From: Fonsecaea monophora
Taxonomy: Eukaryota; Ascomycota; Eurotiomycetes; Chaetothyriales; Herpotrichiellaceae
NCBI RefSeq assembly: GCF_001642475.1
Contig: NW_019173969.1
Coordinates: forward strand, 186,001 to 250,000
Direction of reading: 5' to 3'
Length of the DNA stretch: 64,000 nucleotides
A program made the position numbers and the translations under genes. Shown piece after piece: positions 32,294-42,428 of the stretch. Position 1 is the stretch's first letter; each line of letters begins with the position of its first letter. The notes beneath the pieces were generated by a model. The model was not told the origin of the DNA, searched no databases, and worked only from the letters and a program-made list of their open reading frames with translations.

Positions 32294-33065
32294 GCTCGAA
32301 GGCGGTCCGGCATTGTCGGAGGACCTGTCGTCGTTATCGTGAATCTTTTCTATGACGGCAGAAAACGGTCACTCCGCGGGTCGTTTTCTGTAAATTGGTT
32401 ACGCGACGCGTCCAACCACACGCGTTCAGACGGGTTCGCGGCGCTTACTAAGCCCTCATCTCTATCCCCTTTGCGTGCCCTTGGGTGCCCCTTGAGTGAC
32501 CCTTTTCATGACAGCCTTGCAGCTCTCTCTGTGAACGGTGTATGTTCTTGGATAAAGGTACTCTTCTACCAGTAAAAGGCCCAATCTCGCAGCTTCTGAG
32601 ACCATATCGAATATATCAGGGATGGACTGAATGCACTGAATCAATTCTAGAACATCTGGCCTATGGAGAATATTCGCGGGCTGCACGACGGCAGATCTAC
32701 GATGTTACACAAAAACATCCCTGGCTCGCGCTGGAAGACTTCTCAACGCATCTTCCCGCATATGCAGACTAGAAATGCACCAAGACAGCGCCTTCGGTAA
32801 TGCGGGGTGTTCACCTCTACAAAAGGCGAACCACATATCTGGGGAGAAGCGAGTCTGGGGAAAACTGCAGGTCCCCTCACTCCGCTTCGGGAGATTGTCT
32901 TCATCGTCCCGGCTGTTGTAACACGTTCTATTGCGAGGATATTCTAGAAGATTTGCAAAACTCAGTGGCTTTTTCGCTTCGAGCCATAGTCAAACGAAAT
33001 ACCCTCTCTTGCGCGTAGCACCCTTTCTGCTTCTATCTCTTCATTTGAAACAAACCAGACCAGCA
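32294..33065. promoter_or_regulatory. Divergent promoter between OB-fold and iron-ADH-like genes
   Basis: 772 bp separate the two start codons. The OB-fold side holds two ACGCGT boxes; the iron-ADH side has a pyrimidine-rich leader just before the ATG at 33066. No separate gene was seen. Confidence 0.6.
32406..32425. promoter_or_regulatory. Tandem MluI cell-cycle boxes (MCB)
   Basis: Two perfect ACGCGT palindromes at 32406-32411 and 32420-32425, 14 bp apart centre to centre, with a third partial copy (ACGCGA) at 32401. In yeasts this is the binding site of the MBF factor that drives G1/S genes for DNA replication and repair. They sit 113-132 bp upstream of the OB-fold gene start, and about 640 bp from the divergent iron-ADH start. 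Confidence 0.6.
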
Positions 33066-34491
33066 ATGTCGCCAACCGAGGTCTACAGACCTGCGTTTAC
33101 AGACCCTCCTGGCACGAACCTCGCAGGCATCCCGGTCTCGAACCTCAAACTGTCCTCGCCATACGTGAGCTATGGCCTGCCGTACCAGGAAGCATGCGCC
33201 AAACACGTGCGCGAGACCTTTAACGCCTCGCGAGTGTACATTGTAGCGTCTGGGACCCTCTCGCGCGAGACCGACAGGCTGGACAGGCTGGTCGAGGCGA
33301 TCGGCAGGGACAAGGTCGTCGGTATCAAAAAGGGTATGACACCGCATACGCCGTGGTCGGAGATTCTGCAAATCACGGCCGAAGCGAGAGAATCCAACGC
33401 CGACTGTCTTGTGACGTTGGGCGCTGGGAGTATCACCGATGGCGCGAAAATGGTGACACTTGTGTGTCTCTCTCTCGGATAGCCCCTTGGGGAGTGTTTT
33501 GACTCAGAGTGCTAATCTAATATCCGTGTCCAGGCACTTGCAAATAATATCCGAACGGCAAAGGAGCTCGCCAGATATTCTTCAGAGAGCACCGACGTCC
33601 CTGCGACGGTGCATGAGCCGAAGGTGCCACTGATCACGATTCCGACAAGTCTCTCCGGTGGCGAGGTATTCAATACCCCCTTTTATACTTCTTGAATTGC
33701 CTCCGTCGAGCCATGCGCTGATATGACCCCCAAAGTATTTCAGCCTAGGCGGCGGCACGGACGACTCTACAAAGCACAAGGTCGCGTTCCTGCATTCCGG
33801 CATGGGCGTGAACCTGGTCATTCTCGACCCGGAGCTGTGCATGACGACTCCGCCGTATCACTGGCTCAGCACGGGCGTCAGGAGCCTCGATCACTGTGTC
33901 GAGGCGCTGTGCTCGCTCCAAGGCACAGAGACGTCCGATCGAAAGGCTGAGGAGGGCTTGAGGCTGCTGGTCCCGAGCCTGCTCAGATGCAAACAGGACC
34001 CCGAGGACCGCGAGGCCCGGCACAAGTGCCAGATGGCCGTGATCCTCGCGATGGACAACATCCGCGCCGGGGTGCCCATGGGCGGCAGCCACGCCATCGG
34101 ACACCAGCTGGGCCCGCTGGGCGTCGCGCACGGCGTCACCAGTTGCATCCTCTGTCCCGCCGTCATGAAGTACAACATCAAACACGCAGCCGGGAACACG
34201 GCGATCATCGACCGCCAAGCCAAGGTCAGAAACATCCTCTGGTCCGAGCCGGTGGTCGCGGCCCTTCTCGCGCAAAAGGGTCTTGGTCAGGACAGTGCTG
34301 ATCTCGGCGATATCCTCGACGTCATTATTCGCGCGTTGGGCCTTCCCAGGACGCTCTCGGAGCTGGGGATCCAGAGGGACGTGCTTCCCGGTCTGGCGAA
34401 CCGCGCGTTGGCCGACTTTTGGTCCCCGACCAATCCGGTCCCGCTGGTCAAGGCCGAGCAGGTCCAGGAGATTCTCGAGGCTGTCATGTGA
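33066..34491 (+). CDS. Iron-containing alcohol dehydrogenase / maleylacetate reductase-like enzyme, three exons
   Basis: Reconstructed as join(33066..33461,33534..33665,33736..34491), 427 residues, both introns phase 0. Intron 1 has a non-canonical-looking GTGTGT donor; intron 2 uses GTATTC and an AAG acceptor. The N-terminal nucleotide-binding half shows LVTLGAGSITDGAKMV and PTSLSGGEYFSLGGGTDDSTK; the C-terminal half has GGSHAIGHQLGPLGVAHGVT, with the two histidines that serve as metal ligands in the family. The position of the Asp ligand (D-x3-H) reads RSLDH, so Arg replaces the canonical Asp four residues before the His. Members of this branch reduce aldehydes, ketones or maleylacetate with NAD(P)H; the precise substrate is unknown. 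It converges on the aldo-keto reductase gene with only 183 bp between stop codons. Confidence 0.88.
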
Positions 34492-34674
34492 AATGCACGC
34501 AGAGAGACAGAGTGATAGAGAGACACACAGAGAGAGAAGGTGGGTACTTATGACAGAGAAGAAACCTACGAGTTCAAGCGATGATTCTTTTGAGCATTGC
34601 AAGTCATTCAGTCATGCGATCCAGATTCCCTGTGAGAAATTCTGCTTATCACGTTTTTTGAGATTTTTTTTGGA

Positions 34675-35802
34675 CTATCCCTGCTGCCATGACTTGGTCG
34701 TCTTCCCCTTGAAACCCTTCGAGTCGAGCTCAGCCATCTCCTCCCTGCTCAGTCTCCATCCCAGCGCCTGCATGTCATCGGTGGCCTGGCATTCCCTCCT
34801 GATCCCCACCACCGGGATCGCGCCCTTGCAGATGTTCCAGTTCATACCCACGGCCGTGACGCTGACGTTGTACTTGGCGGCGAGCCGTCGCACAACTCGC
34901 AGAGCCGGCTCCAAATGCTCCATCTTGTAGCTGCTGAACCGGTACTCCTTTGCCGGTGGGTTTCCCTGCGTGTGTTTGCCCGACAGACGACCCTTGGCGA
35001 GGGCCGAGTAGGATTGGAACACAATGCCGTGTTGCTTGCACGCCTCGAGCATGCCTTCGATCTCGGGCATGCGTCGCAGAACCGAATACTCGCACTGGTT
35101 GGTCGCCAGAGGTATGCCGTACTCGGCCAGAGCGTCTTGCATGGCCAACATGTCCTCCACCGAGTAATTCGCCACGCCGACCGTCTTGGTCATCCCCTCC
35201 TCCACGCACTTGGCCATGCCCTCGGCCGCTTGCTTGATGGAGCTGACGTGGGCCGGCCTGTGCACCAGATAGCAGTCGATGTAGTCGAGGTTCATCCTCT
35301 CCAACGTCTTCTTCAGCTGCTTCACTGGTGCGTCGACCGGGTGAATGTTGTTCATGCCCGTGTCTACAACGTCGGGTAGCCACTTTGTCTGCACGATGAT
35401 CTGTGAGCGGTCGACCCCGCAGCTGTGGTTGTTGACCAAATCTCCCAGAATCCGTTCACTCCTGCCGCTGCCGTACACTTGAGCCGTGTCGACGAAAGTC
35501 ATGCCTTTCTCGAGACACGCCTGCCACGCTTGCCGGAGAGAAGGCAGTTCGTCGTCCGACCAGTGGAAAGTTGACGTGTCTCCCCACGACCACGCGCCCC
35601 AGACGATCAAGGGGACCTGGACATCTCTCCCGTCCTTGCCGCGCAGTGTGTACCGAGAATCCAGCCGAGGCGTGAAGTCATCCGGCAGAACATGTTTCAG
35701 CCCGTCGTAGGAAGCGGGCAGTGGTTCAGGTTTCGATGCATGGGACTCTGACACCGCAGGCATGCCTGATGTGAGTCCAGCCTGCAGGATCTTCTGAGCC
35801 AT
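34675..35802 (-). CDS. Aldo-keto reductase
   Basis: Single exon, 375 residues from the ATG at 35802; the frame is open 36 codons further upstream without another ATG that looks natural. The (beta/alpha)8 barrel begins after a 50-residue extension. The catalytic tetrad is visible: Asp105 and Tyr110 in FVDTAQVYGSG, Lys140 in VQTKW, His181 in YLVHRP. The cofactor-binding end carries NWNICKGAIPVVGIRR, as in the NADPH-dependent AKR families. Substrates are usually aldehydes, ketones or sugars; the close match in this branch is to the general aldo/keto reductases of fungi. The head-to-head or tail-to-tail proximity to the iron-ADH-like gene suggests nothing firm about a shared pathway. Confidence 0.9.
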   Translation of the reverse strand: MAQKILQAGLTSGMPAVSESHASKPEPLPASYDGLKHVLPDDFTPRLDSRYTLRGKDGRDVQVPLIVWGAWSWGDTSTFHWSDDELPSLRQAWQACLEKGMTFVDTAQVYGSGRSERILGDLVNNHSCGVDRSQIIVQTKWLPDVVDTGMNNIHPVDAPVKQLKKTLERMNLDYIDCYLVHRPAHVSSIKQAAEGMAKCVEEGMTKTVGVANYSVEDMLAMQDALAEYGIPLATNQCEYSVLRRMPEIEGMLEACKQHGIVFQSYSALAKGRLSGKHTQGNPPAKEYRFSSYKMEHLEPALRVVRRLAAKYNVSVTAVGMNWNICKGAIPVVGIRRECQATDDMQALGWRLSREEMAELDSKGFKGKTTKSWQQG

Positions 35803-37108
35803 CCTCACCGATCTCAAAAAGTTGTCTTGCGAGTGCTTGAGAGGAGGGCTCTCGAGAACTTCGCGGCGGATAGCGCACCCAGGTACATGCTCGCCACGAG
35901 CCCAGTGCACTCATTATAGGAGATAAAGGAAAGCACGGAATCACTTGCAACTAAATGTAAACGTCACAGTAATGATTGGCGGCGAGGTTGAGAAGTACCC
36001 AGCCGTGCCAGCTATTAGATCGCATCACTCATCCGGTTTCCCGACCCCAGCTGCCAAGGGGCGGCTGAGGAGAGAAAGTATAACGGGCTGATCAGACTGC
36101 GATATCCGTAGTACTCGTTGGATACACAAAGCGTCTCTTCCGTCTCTGTCATGTGCCGGTAGAAAGTCGGCAGGGCCACCGACTCTCATGTCCAAGTAAC
36201 ACGGGTGCATCCATCGATCGGGTCCCTCAATCCCCCTTGATAGGGGTCAGTCGTCGGAATTACAGCCAGTGCATCTGTTTGCGGGAAAAGACTTCCAGGC
36301 ATTGAGCCGTCCTTTTACGTCAGGTCTCGGGATGATCCACGTCAGGTCATGTCGGGCTGCTTGGTCAAAGGCGTTCAAGGCTTGGTGTTCCAACCCAGAG
36401 GAACAGGTTTCCTGAAAATGTCGGCTGTGTAACGTGAAAGCAATTCTCACCAGCGTTATATGGGGGATAGAGCAGCCTGTCGCGAAAGATGTGCGCAAAC
36501 CACATCCCAAGAGGCTTACAGTGTCCCTGTCAAGTGAGCACGGAGTTGCTTGCTCGCTGACAATTCAAGGACAGAAAGCCTGCTCAGTCAATCTCACGGA
36601 TGTCAAGGTTCGCAAGGCCCTTTTACGACTACCATAATATTTTGAAGGTCACGAGCCATCAAGATCAACAAGAAGTCAAAAGAGATCCAGAGTCACGAGA
36701 CTATAAATGCCAAGGCACTAGCAGGGTTCACCTTAGTAGCTAGCGTCGCTTGCGTCGCTACCTCCCGGGACTTTGAAACAATCGTGTTTCGCATTTACCA
36801 GCCTTCCCCATGTTTCTTTCGGCTGGCGATAACGATATCGCTAACGCTTGCGCCCCTATCACCCGCGTCGTCGTGATAAACCTGATTGTTGGAACCGGGT
36901 CAGGAGCCGACTTGCGAGAAATGATAGGTCGACTCTCAGCGCGACTATTCAAAGCGGCACACCGGAAAACGTTTCAAAAACCCATGTATATTCGTTAGAA
37001 TGGTGGTAAGTGCCCTTGTTGCTGATGGCTAGCTCTACTAGACGCTCTCTGTCTCTCTCTTTCTCTGTTTGTACCTCTCCTAGCCCTCCTTTCCCCCCCC
37101 TTTATTTT
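35803..37108. other. Intergenic region between the aldo-keto reductase and the secreted-protein gene
   Basis: About 1.3 kb: promoter of the aldo-keto reductase and 3' flank of the Gly-rich gene. Short frames only; nothing recognised. Confidence 0.5.
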
Positions 37109-37799
37109 CTAGGCTTCCGACTGCAACTGCGTCTGCAACTCCTTCCAAGTCGTGGCGACAAGGGGACATCCAACACCACTCCCGGCGCCTCCCCTAAAGT
37201 TCTGTAGGGTGATGATGCACGTCTGAAGACGGGTGAGCTGGTCTTGTGCAGAATTGCCTGTGCCAGGATTAGTGGGTTGGACTGCAGTGAGGATGTGAGG
37301 GATTTACCAGATGGGAAGGCCATCCCGGCTGCGACAGAGTCTTCGACGGCACTGGCGAAAGTGTTCAAGTCGGGTGGGCAGTTGCATCTGTTCGATGTCA
37401 GAACTCGTTGTTGTTGAAGCAGATGTCAACTTACGGAATGTTCACTCCATTGTCACCGACGCAGTTCGCAGTCCCGTCGGTTGCCTTGACACCTGGAGTA
37501 ATGCCGAAGGGGGGAATGAGCGAGGTATCGACTGAGCCAGAGTTACCCCCTCCAGAAGCTCCCCCATTACCTGCCGCGGTGGTAGCAGCAGCAGGGGGAG
37601 GAGGGGCAGCTGTGCCACCAGCTGGAGGAGCCGCAGAGGTTCTAGTGACGAAGGTGCTGGGGGCGTTGCCATCGCCGCCATGGTTGAAGAAACCACCATT
37701 GTCACCACCTCCACCGCCACCACCGCCACGTCCTCTTTGGGCGAGAACGGGAATGGCCGGGAATGCGGCGGCGAAGAGGTACACAAGTGCGAAGCGCAT
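37109..37799 (-). CDS. Small secreted Gly/Ala-rich protein with conserved C-terminal Cys motif, three exons
   Basis: Reconstructed as complement(join(37109..37257,37308..37387,37435..37799)), 197 residues. A signal peptide (MRFALVYLFAAAFPAIPVLA) is followed by a Gly run and an Ala/Pro/Thr/Gly-rich, probably disordered and O-glycosylated segment to about 95. The folded part begins with NCVGDNGVNIPCNCPPDLNT, and after splicing continues to NSAQDQLTRLQTCIITLQNF and GCPLVATTWKELQ. Four to five cysteines could form disulfides. Small secreted proteins with a CxCPPD motif and this C-terminal helix are, from memory, widespread in Pezizomycotina without a known role. Introns are phase 2 (GTAAGT) and phase 1 (GTAAAT). 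Reading straight through the second donor gives an unrelated Arg-rich tail, so the splicing model matters. Confidence 0.82.
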
Positions 37800-40700
37800 G
37801 GTTGGATGTATAGATATTTGGGTATTGGTTCGTTGAGACCGGAGGCGTAAGAGGGTATGCGCTTCGGGCTAGCCGGGCTTTTCAATCGCTAAAAGGAGTG
37901 TGTGGAAAGCGAGAGACGGTGTATATACTACCAGTAGTAACCGCAGAATGGAAAGAGGCACGACCTGCGTACAGAGAGAAAGAGAGAGACAGTAAGGATT
38001 GTGATTGTCAACGAACGGTTTTGCCCAGAGTTGAGAAGGGGCGGACTCGGTATGGGAATGTGATTGCAATATATACATGTTTGCCCTGGACATGGAAAGC
38101 CACACTGATTGACAACAGGACTAGCACTGCGCCTCGATGGAGAAGTGATAGACGTAGTACTACGCAAAAAAAAGCATGGCTATTCTTTGCGCTCAGTCTC
38201 ACAGTCGTCGTGATGCCGTTTTTGCAAATGGCATTTATTGGATGTTGAACGGATAAACCCCTGTGTTTGACACGGCGCAATAGGGGAACCCCCCTTTTTC
38301 GCGTTTCACGTTTCGAAGATGCTGGTCTGCTGCCCATGATTGGTTGAGGATCGATCTGCACTTGACCCTGCATTCGGACGTCCGTGGGAATTGGGAGAAG
38401 GCCCTTGGAGTGAACAAACACATCGCCGTGTCCTTTGTTGGTCGTCCTGGTGGCATTGGCTCTCGGACGAGGAAATAAACTTGGACGTGGCGCATACAGA
38501 GACTCGGAGACCCCCCGGGCAAGGCTGCCCCGTGTTTTGAAGGGCGCTTAGATAGAGCCCGTCCTTGGCACACGCTTCGATGACTTGCGATAACACTTAC
38601 CGAGAATGCGAAAGATCTGGAAAAGCATGCTCCCGTAACAAACCCACATATTCTGGGGGCAAGCGAAGATGCTCTGTGCACAAAGCCAACTCAACTTGAA
38701 CCTCAATACCATACATGTTAGGCATGACCACTCACTCCGTAGTACGAATACCACGAAGTACTAGTTGCCGTGTCAGAGACACACGTAGGGACTCCATCCC
38801 CATCGTGCCTAAAGACCACTGCAAGTTGCGACAGGGATGAAAAAAAAGGAGGTTTCTGACAATTCAAATGACAAAATTCCCTTGTCAATTTTCTGAGACA
38901 GCCAAATGGCCTTTTCAAATGCCCGTCGCGAATTCGCGCTCAACCTTCACGAACCACATCTCTGAATGCTAGACAGAGACCGTGCCAATACTCCGTCTCG
39001 TCGGCATTGCTCCTTGTTGTTATCGATTCGAGCCGAGCGAGGCAAGCTTGACCCCTGCCTCAGGCCCTAGGATTCAATCTGGATTGCGACTGCTCAAAGA
39101 GTACTACTAAGTACTTAGTAGCCAGCGACAGGGCAATTCGATAACGACGAGTACTGTTAGCAGGATAGCTCGATCACATAGGGACATTAAGCACGGTATC
39201 CTGTTGTCTTACCATTCTCTATTCGCGGATACATCACCACGAACACGTGCGCCCCAGAAGCCAGCTAGACCATTTTGAGCGATTTCAGTGACGCGCTTCA
39301 AAGTTCAGCATTCGTTCATTCGTTCTTGGTACTGCTGCACACTGTTGGTCTAACAGAAGCAGTCTGCATGTGCGGACTCTCATCTGGCAATAGCATAATT
39401 TACTCCTGCACCCTGAGGGACTAACCACACCTCAGTAGCACTACTAAGCCATACTGGTTGAGAGTTCTCTGTCAAGTACTACTGAGTGAGTACGCTTATG
39501 CTTGTGTCTTCCTCCATCCGCCACAAAGATCAGGTCAAAATCAATTTCTGCTTGTTCTTCATGAGGAAACTGCAAGATCTCGTCGACACTGGAGCTGAGG
39601 CTGAGGTGAGACGCACTCACTAGCAGTGACGGTGTTCTGGGGGGAGTTTCATCTGTGACCAGAGGCGGAATAGTAACAACCAGTATAATCACTTTTCTGA
39701 TCCTGGATCTTGTGGTCACAGACATGGACTCAGGAACTAGTAGCTCAGGACCATCCCAGGTCCAATGGTGTGGGAGAATGCCGTTGAACGCTCCTTCCAC
39801 TGTAGTACCACTTGATAGTACTTAGTTTTACCGTTGTGTTACAACTGATATCAGGTAGAGCGGCTCAGTGCTGGGCCTCTCATCTTGTTTCCCGACACCC
39901 TGTAGTAGTAGTAGTATGCTAAGCCTCGTCAACAACTGCTTACAACGATGCCTTTGGCGGATGGATTGCGTTCGAACTTAGCGCGCCGAGAACGCGTCTT
40001 GTCCTTCTGGAAAGATGATATTGTACGCATAAGCATTCTAAGAACTTGCTCCTCGGCCCTAGTTGTTTGATGCTGTATAGATACGATTTTGATGCTGCTT
40101 TGATATGGTTCTGAGACTGCGCAGATATATCGGACGCACGTGATGCAGCATTGACACTGTATTAGTATCTTTGTTGTGTGTATACTACTACCAAGTTGTA
40201 GTATCAAACTCTATTAAGAAGCCCATAACCCCTGAAAAGTACTACTTAGTAGTACTACTATTCTAGCCGCCAGAAAGGCGAAGCAGAGTCCTTCTGATCT
40301 TTGTTGGTAGGAGACAACCCCACGGCTTCCGCTACTGGAATAATGCGGAATATCTGTGTTGTGGTAAGTACTAGTAGTACTGCTATGGTAGTAAAGTATT
40401 CACTGTCCTGTCCTGAGCTTGCATTTTGTTTCCTCAGGGACCTGGATACTTCAAGTTGTACTTGGCTATGGTAACCCTAAAGCCTCGCATTTATGTCAGG
40501 AAGGCTTTCAAGACCATCTACTGCTCCATTTTCAACGTACTAGTACTGGTAGTAAGTAATATACGAAGCCACCTTCAAGTTTATCTTCCCTCCTGTTGGT
40601 TTCTGGACCTTACAAGATGTTATAGGGCTGAAGAGAGCAAGGAAGGCGAGGTTTGGCACTATCGAGAGTGTGTTCGGGTATGTTCTAGCTGAACCATCTA

Positions 40701-40851
40701 GTCTGACTTGTATGTCGAGATAAGTACTAGTAGTAAGTAGTACTACTAGAATTGACATCTGGAATTTTTCTGTTGCCAATGATATATGAGCCAAACCACA
40801 GAAAAATGACTTCACCATGGCAGGATCCACGTTGCTATAAGACTCGAGCAC
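37800..40851. other. Three-kilobase gene-free region with dense AGTACT/TACTA motifs
   Basis: No gene can be supported. The best frame (39444-39800, minus strand, 118 codons) has no recognisable domain. From about 38750 to 40750 short motifs related to AGTACTACTA and TAGTAGTACT recur at least ten times, often as inverted repeats (39100-39121, 40238-40263, 40364-40385, 40723-40752). The stretch ends sharply near the 3' end of the Dabb gene. Confidence 0.6.
38750..40752. repeat. Cluster of short AGTACT/ACTACTA motifs
   Basis: Copies seen near 38754, 39100, 39148, 39474, 39803, 39902, 40187, 40238, 40364, 40540 and 40723. Units combine AGTACT (a palindrome) with TACTA or TAGTA steps of three or four bases. 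They are not in tandem and have no fixed spacing, so they are not a classical satellite; see findings. Confidence 0.55.
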
Positions 40852-41356
40852 TCATTCTGCAAACTCGAGGTCATATGCCAATGTATCGTCACAGAGCTCC
40901 TCCCTCAACTTGTGGACTCTATATTCCGGTCAGCATGAGCGCAACAATAGTGCTTTAGTATTAGAAGGTGAATTCCCCAGGAGGCTTTGTTCGCGAAAGC
41001 CTCGACGGAAAGTGGGGAGGCTCAGTGATGCCAACGTACTCCAGGTGAGCAGGGTGCTCAGCGTAGACCTTTACATCCTCGGCCTTGTCCAAAATCGCGA
41101 CTAGCCCACAGTTGAATCCCTGACTTCTGTGCGCAGTCGATGGCAACGGTGTATTCACTTCGAGCTTCCGCAGGCCTGGGACCTGGCCGACCATGGCTCT
41201 CGCTTTAACACCCAAGTTTGAGAGTTGGACGGGTGTTACCCCGGGTTTGAGTTTGAACAGGACTAGGTTTGGGTCAGCATGAATTTGTCTAGGGCCGACT
41301 ATACAGACGGGAAAGGCAATGGGGCGATCTTACTTACCGATGTGATAGATAGGCAT
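40852..41356 (-). CDS. Dabb (stress-response dimeric alpha/beta barrel) protein, three exons
   Basis: Found by splice reconstruction: complement(join(40852..40918,41040..41262,41338..41356)), 102 residues. Exon 1 is only 19 nt (MPIYHI plus one base) ending at GTAAGT; intron 1 (41263-41337, 75 bp) is phase 1. Exon 2 encodes VLFKLKPGVTPVQLSNLGVK, MVGQVPGLRKLEVNTPLPST and the EDVKVYAEHPAHLE block. Intron 2 (40919-41039) starts with GTACGT, has a GCTGACC branch site and ends in ATATAG. Exon 3 gives VHKLREELCDDTLAYDLEFA and the stop. MxxYHIVLFK at the start, the HPAHLE/VHK turn and the length are all typical of Dabb proteins, small dimeric ferredoxin-like folds seen in stress-induced proteins and some polyketide cyclases. 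Function here is unknown. It is divergent from the giant DUF3638 gene. Confidence 0.85.
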
Positions 41357-42428
41357 GGTTGCGGTCGGGTTTTCTGGTCGTAGATGATTGAGACGTGTGG
41401 GAAGGAGAGCTGTAGGAGGGACTCTCTCAGCGATGACAGATATGGACGGGTTGAAGTCGCAATTGTGCTCGGGGTCATTCCCGATTTCAACGGTCCATCG
41501 GCCGGTGGTTGATTCCCAACTTCTCCCGAGGGCCGCAGTTTCGCAGTTTCGCAGTTTCCCCTCATCTTGTCCGGCCCATAATCCACTAACCAGTTCCGGC
41601 TAGTCAACATCACCAAGGATTGTCCGAAGCTTGAAGCTTGTTTGCAAGGATTCCATGTTTGCACAACCGCCATCCTCTTCGAGAGACTGCGAGCTCGCTC
41701 TTGGGCTTCGTCTGAATGTGACGCGGGAGTCCAACAGCTAGACCGTACGGTAAACTTGACCACAGCCCGGTTGGTCACACTAGAACTCGCTCGAGATGCG
41801 ATCTCGAGGCCTATACCAGACCCAAGGTGCTCTTCAAGAAACGTGCAGCCATTGCAACATCCGCCGTCCAATGGTATGAATAGGTACAGTATATGAGCTG
41901 AAAGGTGGAGATGTCACATCCGAGATGTGGTCGATGGGATGGCCGAAGGAGGCAGCACCGCGAACTGGCAGTCGTCCAGACCGGGCAGGGCAAACTGTTC
42001 AGGTTGAGATAGGTCGAGCTCTCACCTTTGATGCCGCAGGAGCATGTAAATGTTCGCCGCAAGTGGGGTGGAAGTCACAAACAACGCTTTGACTTCACAG
42101 CAATCGATGTTATCGCAATGTTTGACGTGAAATTACAGAGGCAGGTCTTTCAGGTCACAAAGTCTTCTTTCTGCCGCACCCTTGACTTTCACTGTGTTTT
42201 AGAATTGCCACACAAATCCTTCTTCTCAGTTGCCAGTCTATCTGATAACCTTCATAAGCCTACCACCAAGTTCGATGGAAAGAAATGTCCAAACCCAGCC
42301 CTAACGAGCCTCTGGGCTAGTTGATGGCATAACAATATCGATCAACCACACGCAGTTGACCTCCTCAACACCACCATCGGCTCTCCCTGACCAAGCTGTT
42401 GCGATCACCTACGAGAATCTCATCGCCT
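41357..42428. promoter_or_regulatory. Divergent promoter between the Dabb gene and the giant DUF3638 gene
   Basis: 1072 bp between two divergent start codons. Three tandem CGCAGTTT units lie at 41534-41557. A 190-codon minus-strand frame (41299-41871) overlaps the Dabb start and has no domain; it is not called. Confidence 0.5.

Noticed and set aside
30672..37799. Idea of a secondary-metabolite gene cluster (reductases, secreted protein, nearby PAL and Dabb)
   Set aside because: There is no polyketide synthase, peptide synthetase, terpene cyclase, P450 or cluster regulator, and the genes are interspersed with unrelated ones.
39444..39800. 118-codon minus-strand frame considered as a transposase remnant
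   Set aside because: No DDE, reverse transcriptase or terminal inverted repeat pattern could be identified.
41299..41871. 190-codon minus-strand frame near the Dabb gene
   Set aside because: It reads through the first Dabb intron in the wrong frame and has no domain or protein-like composition.
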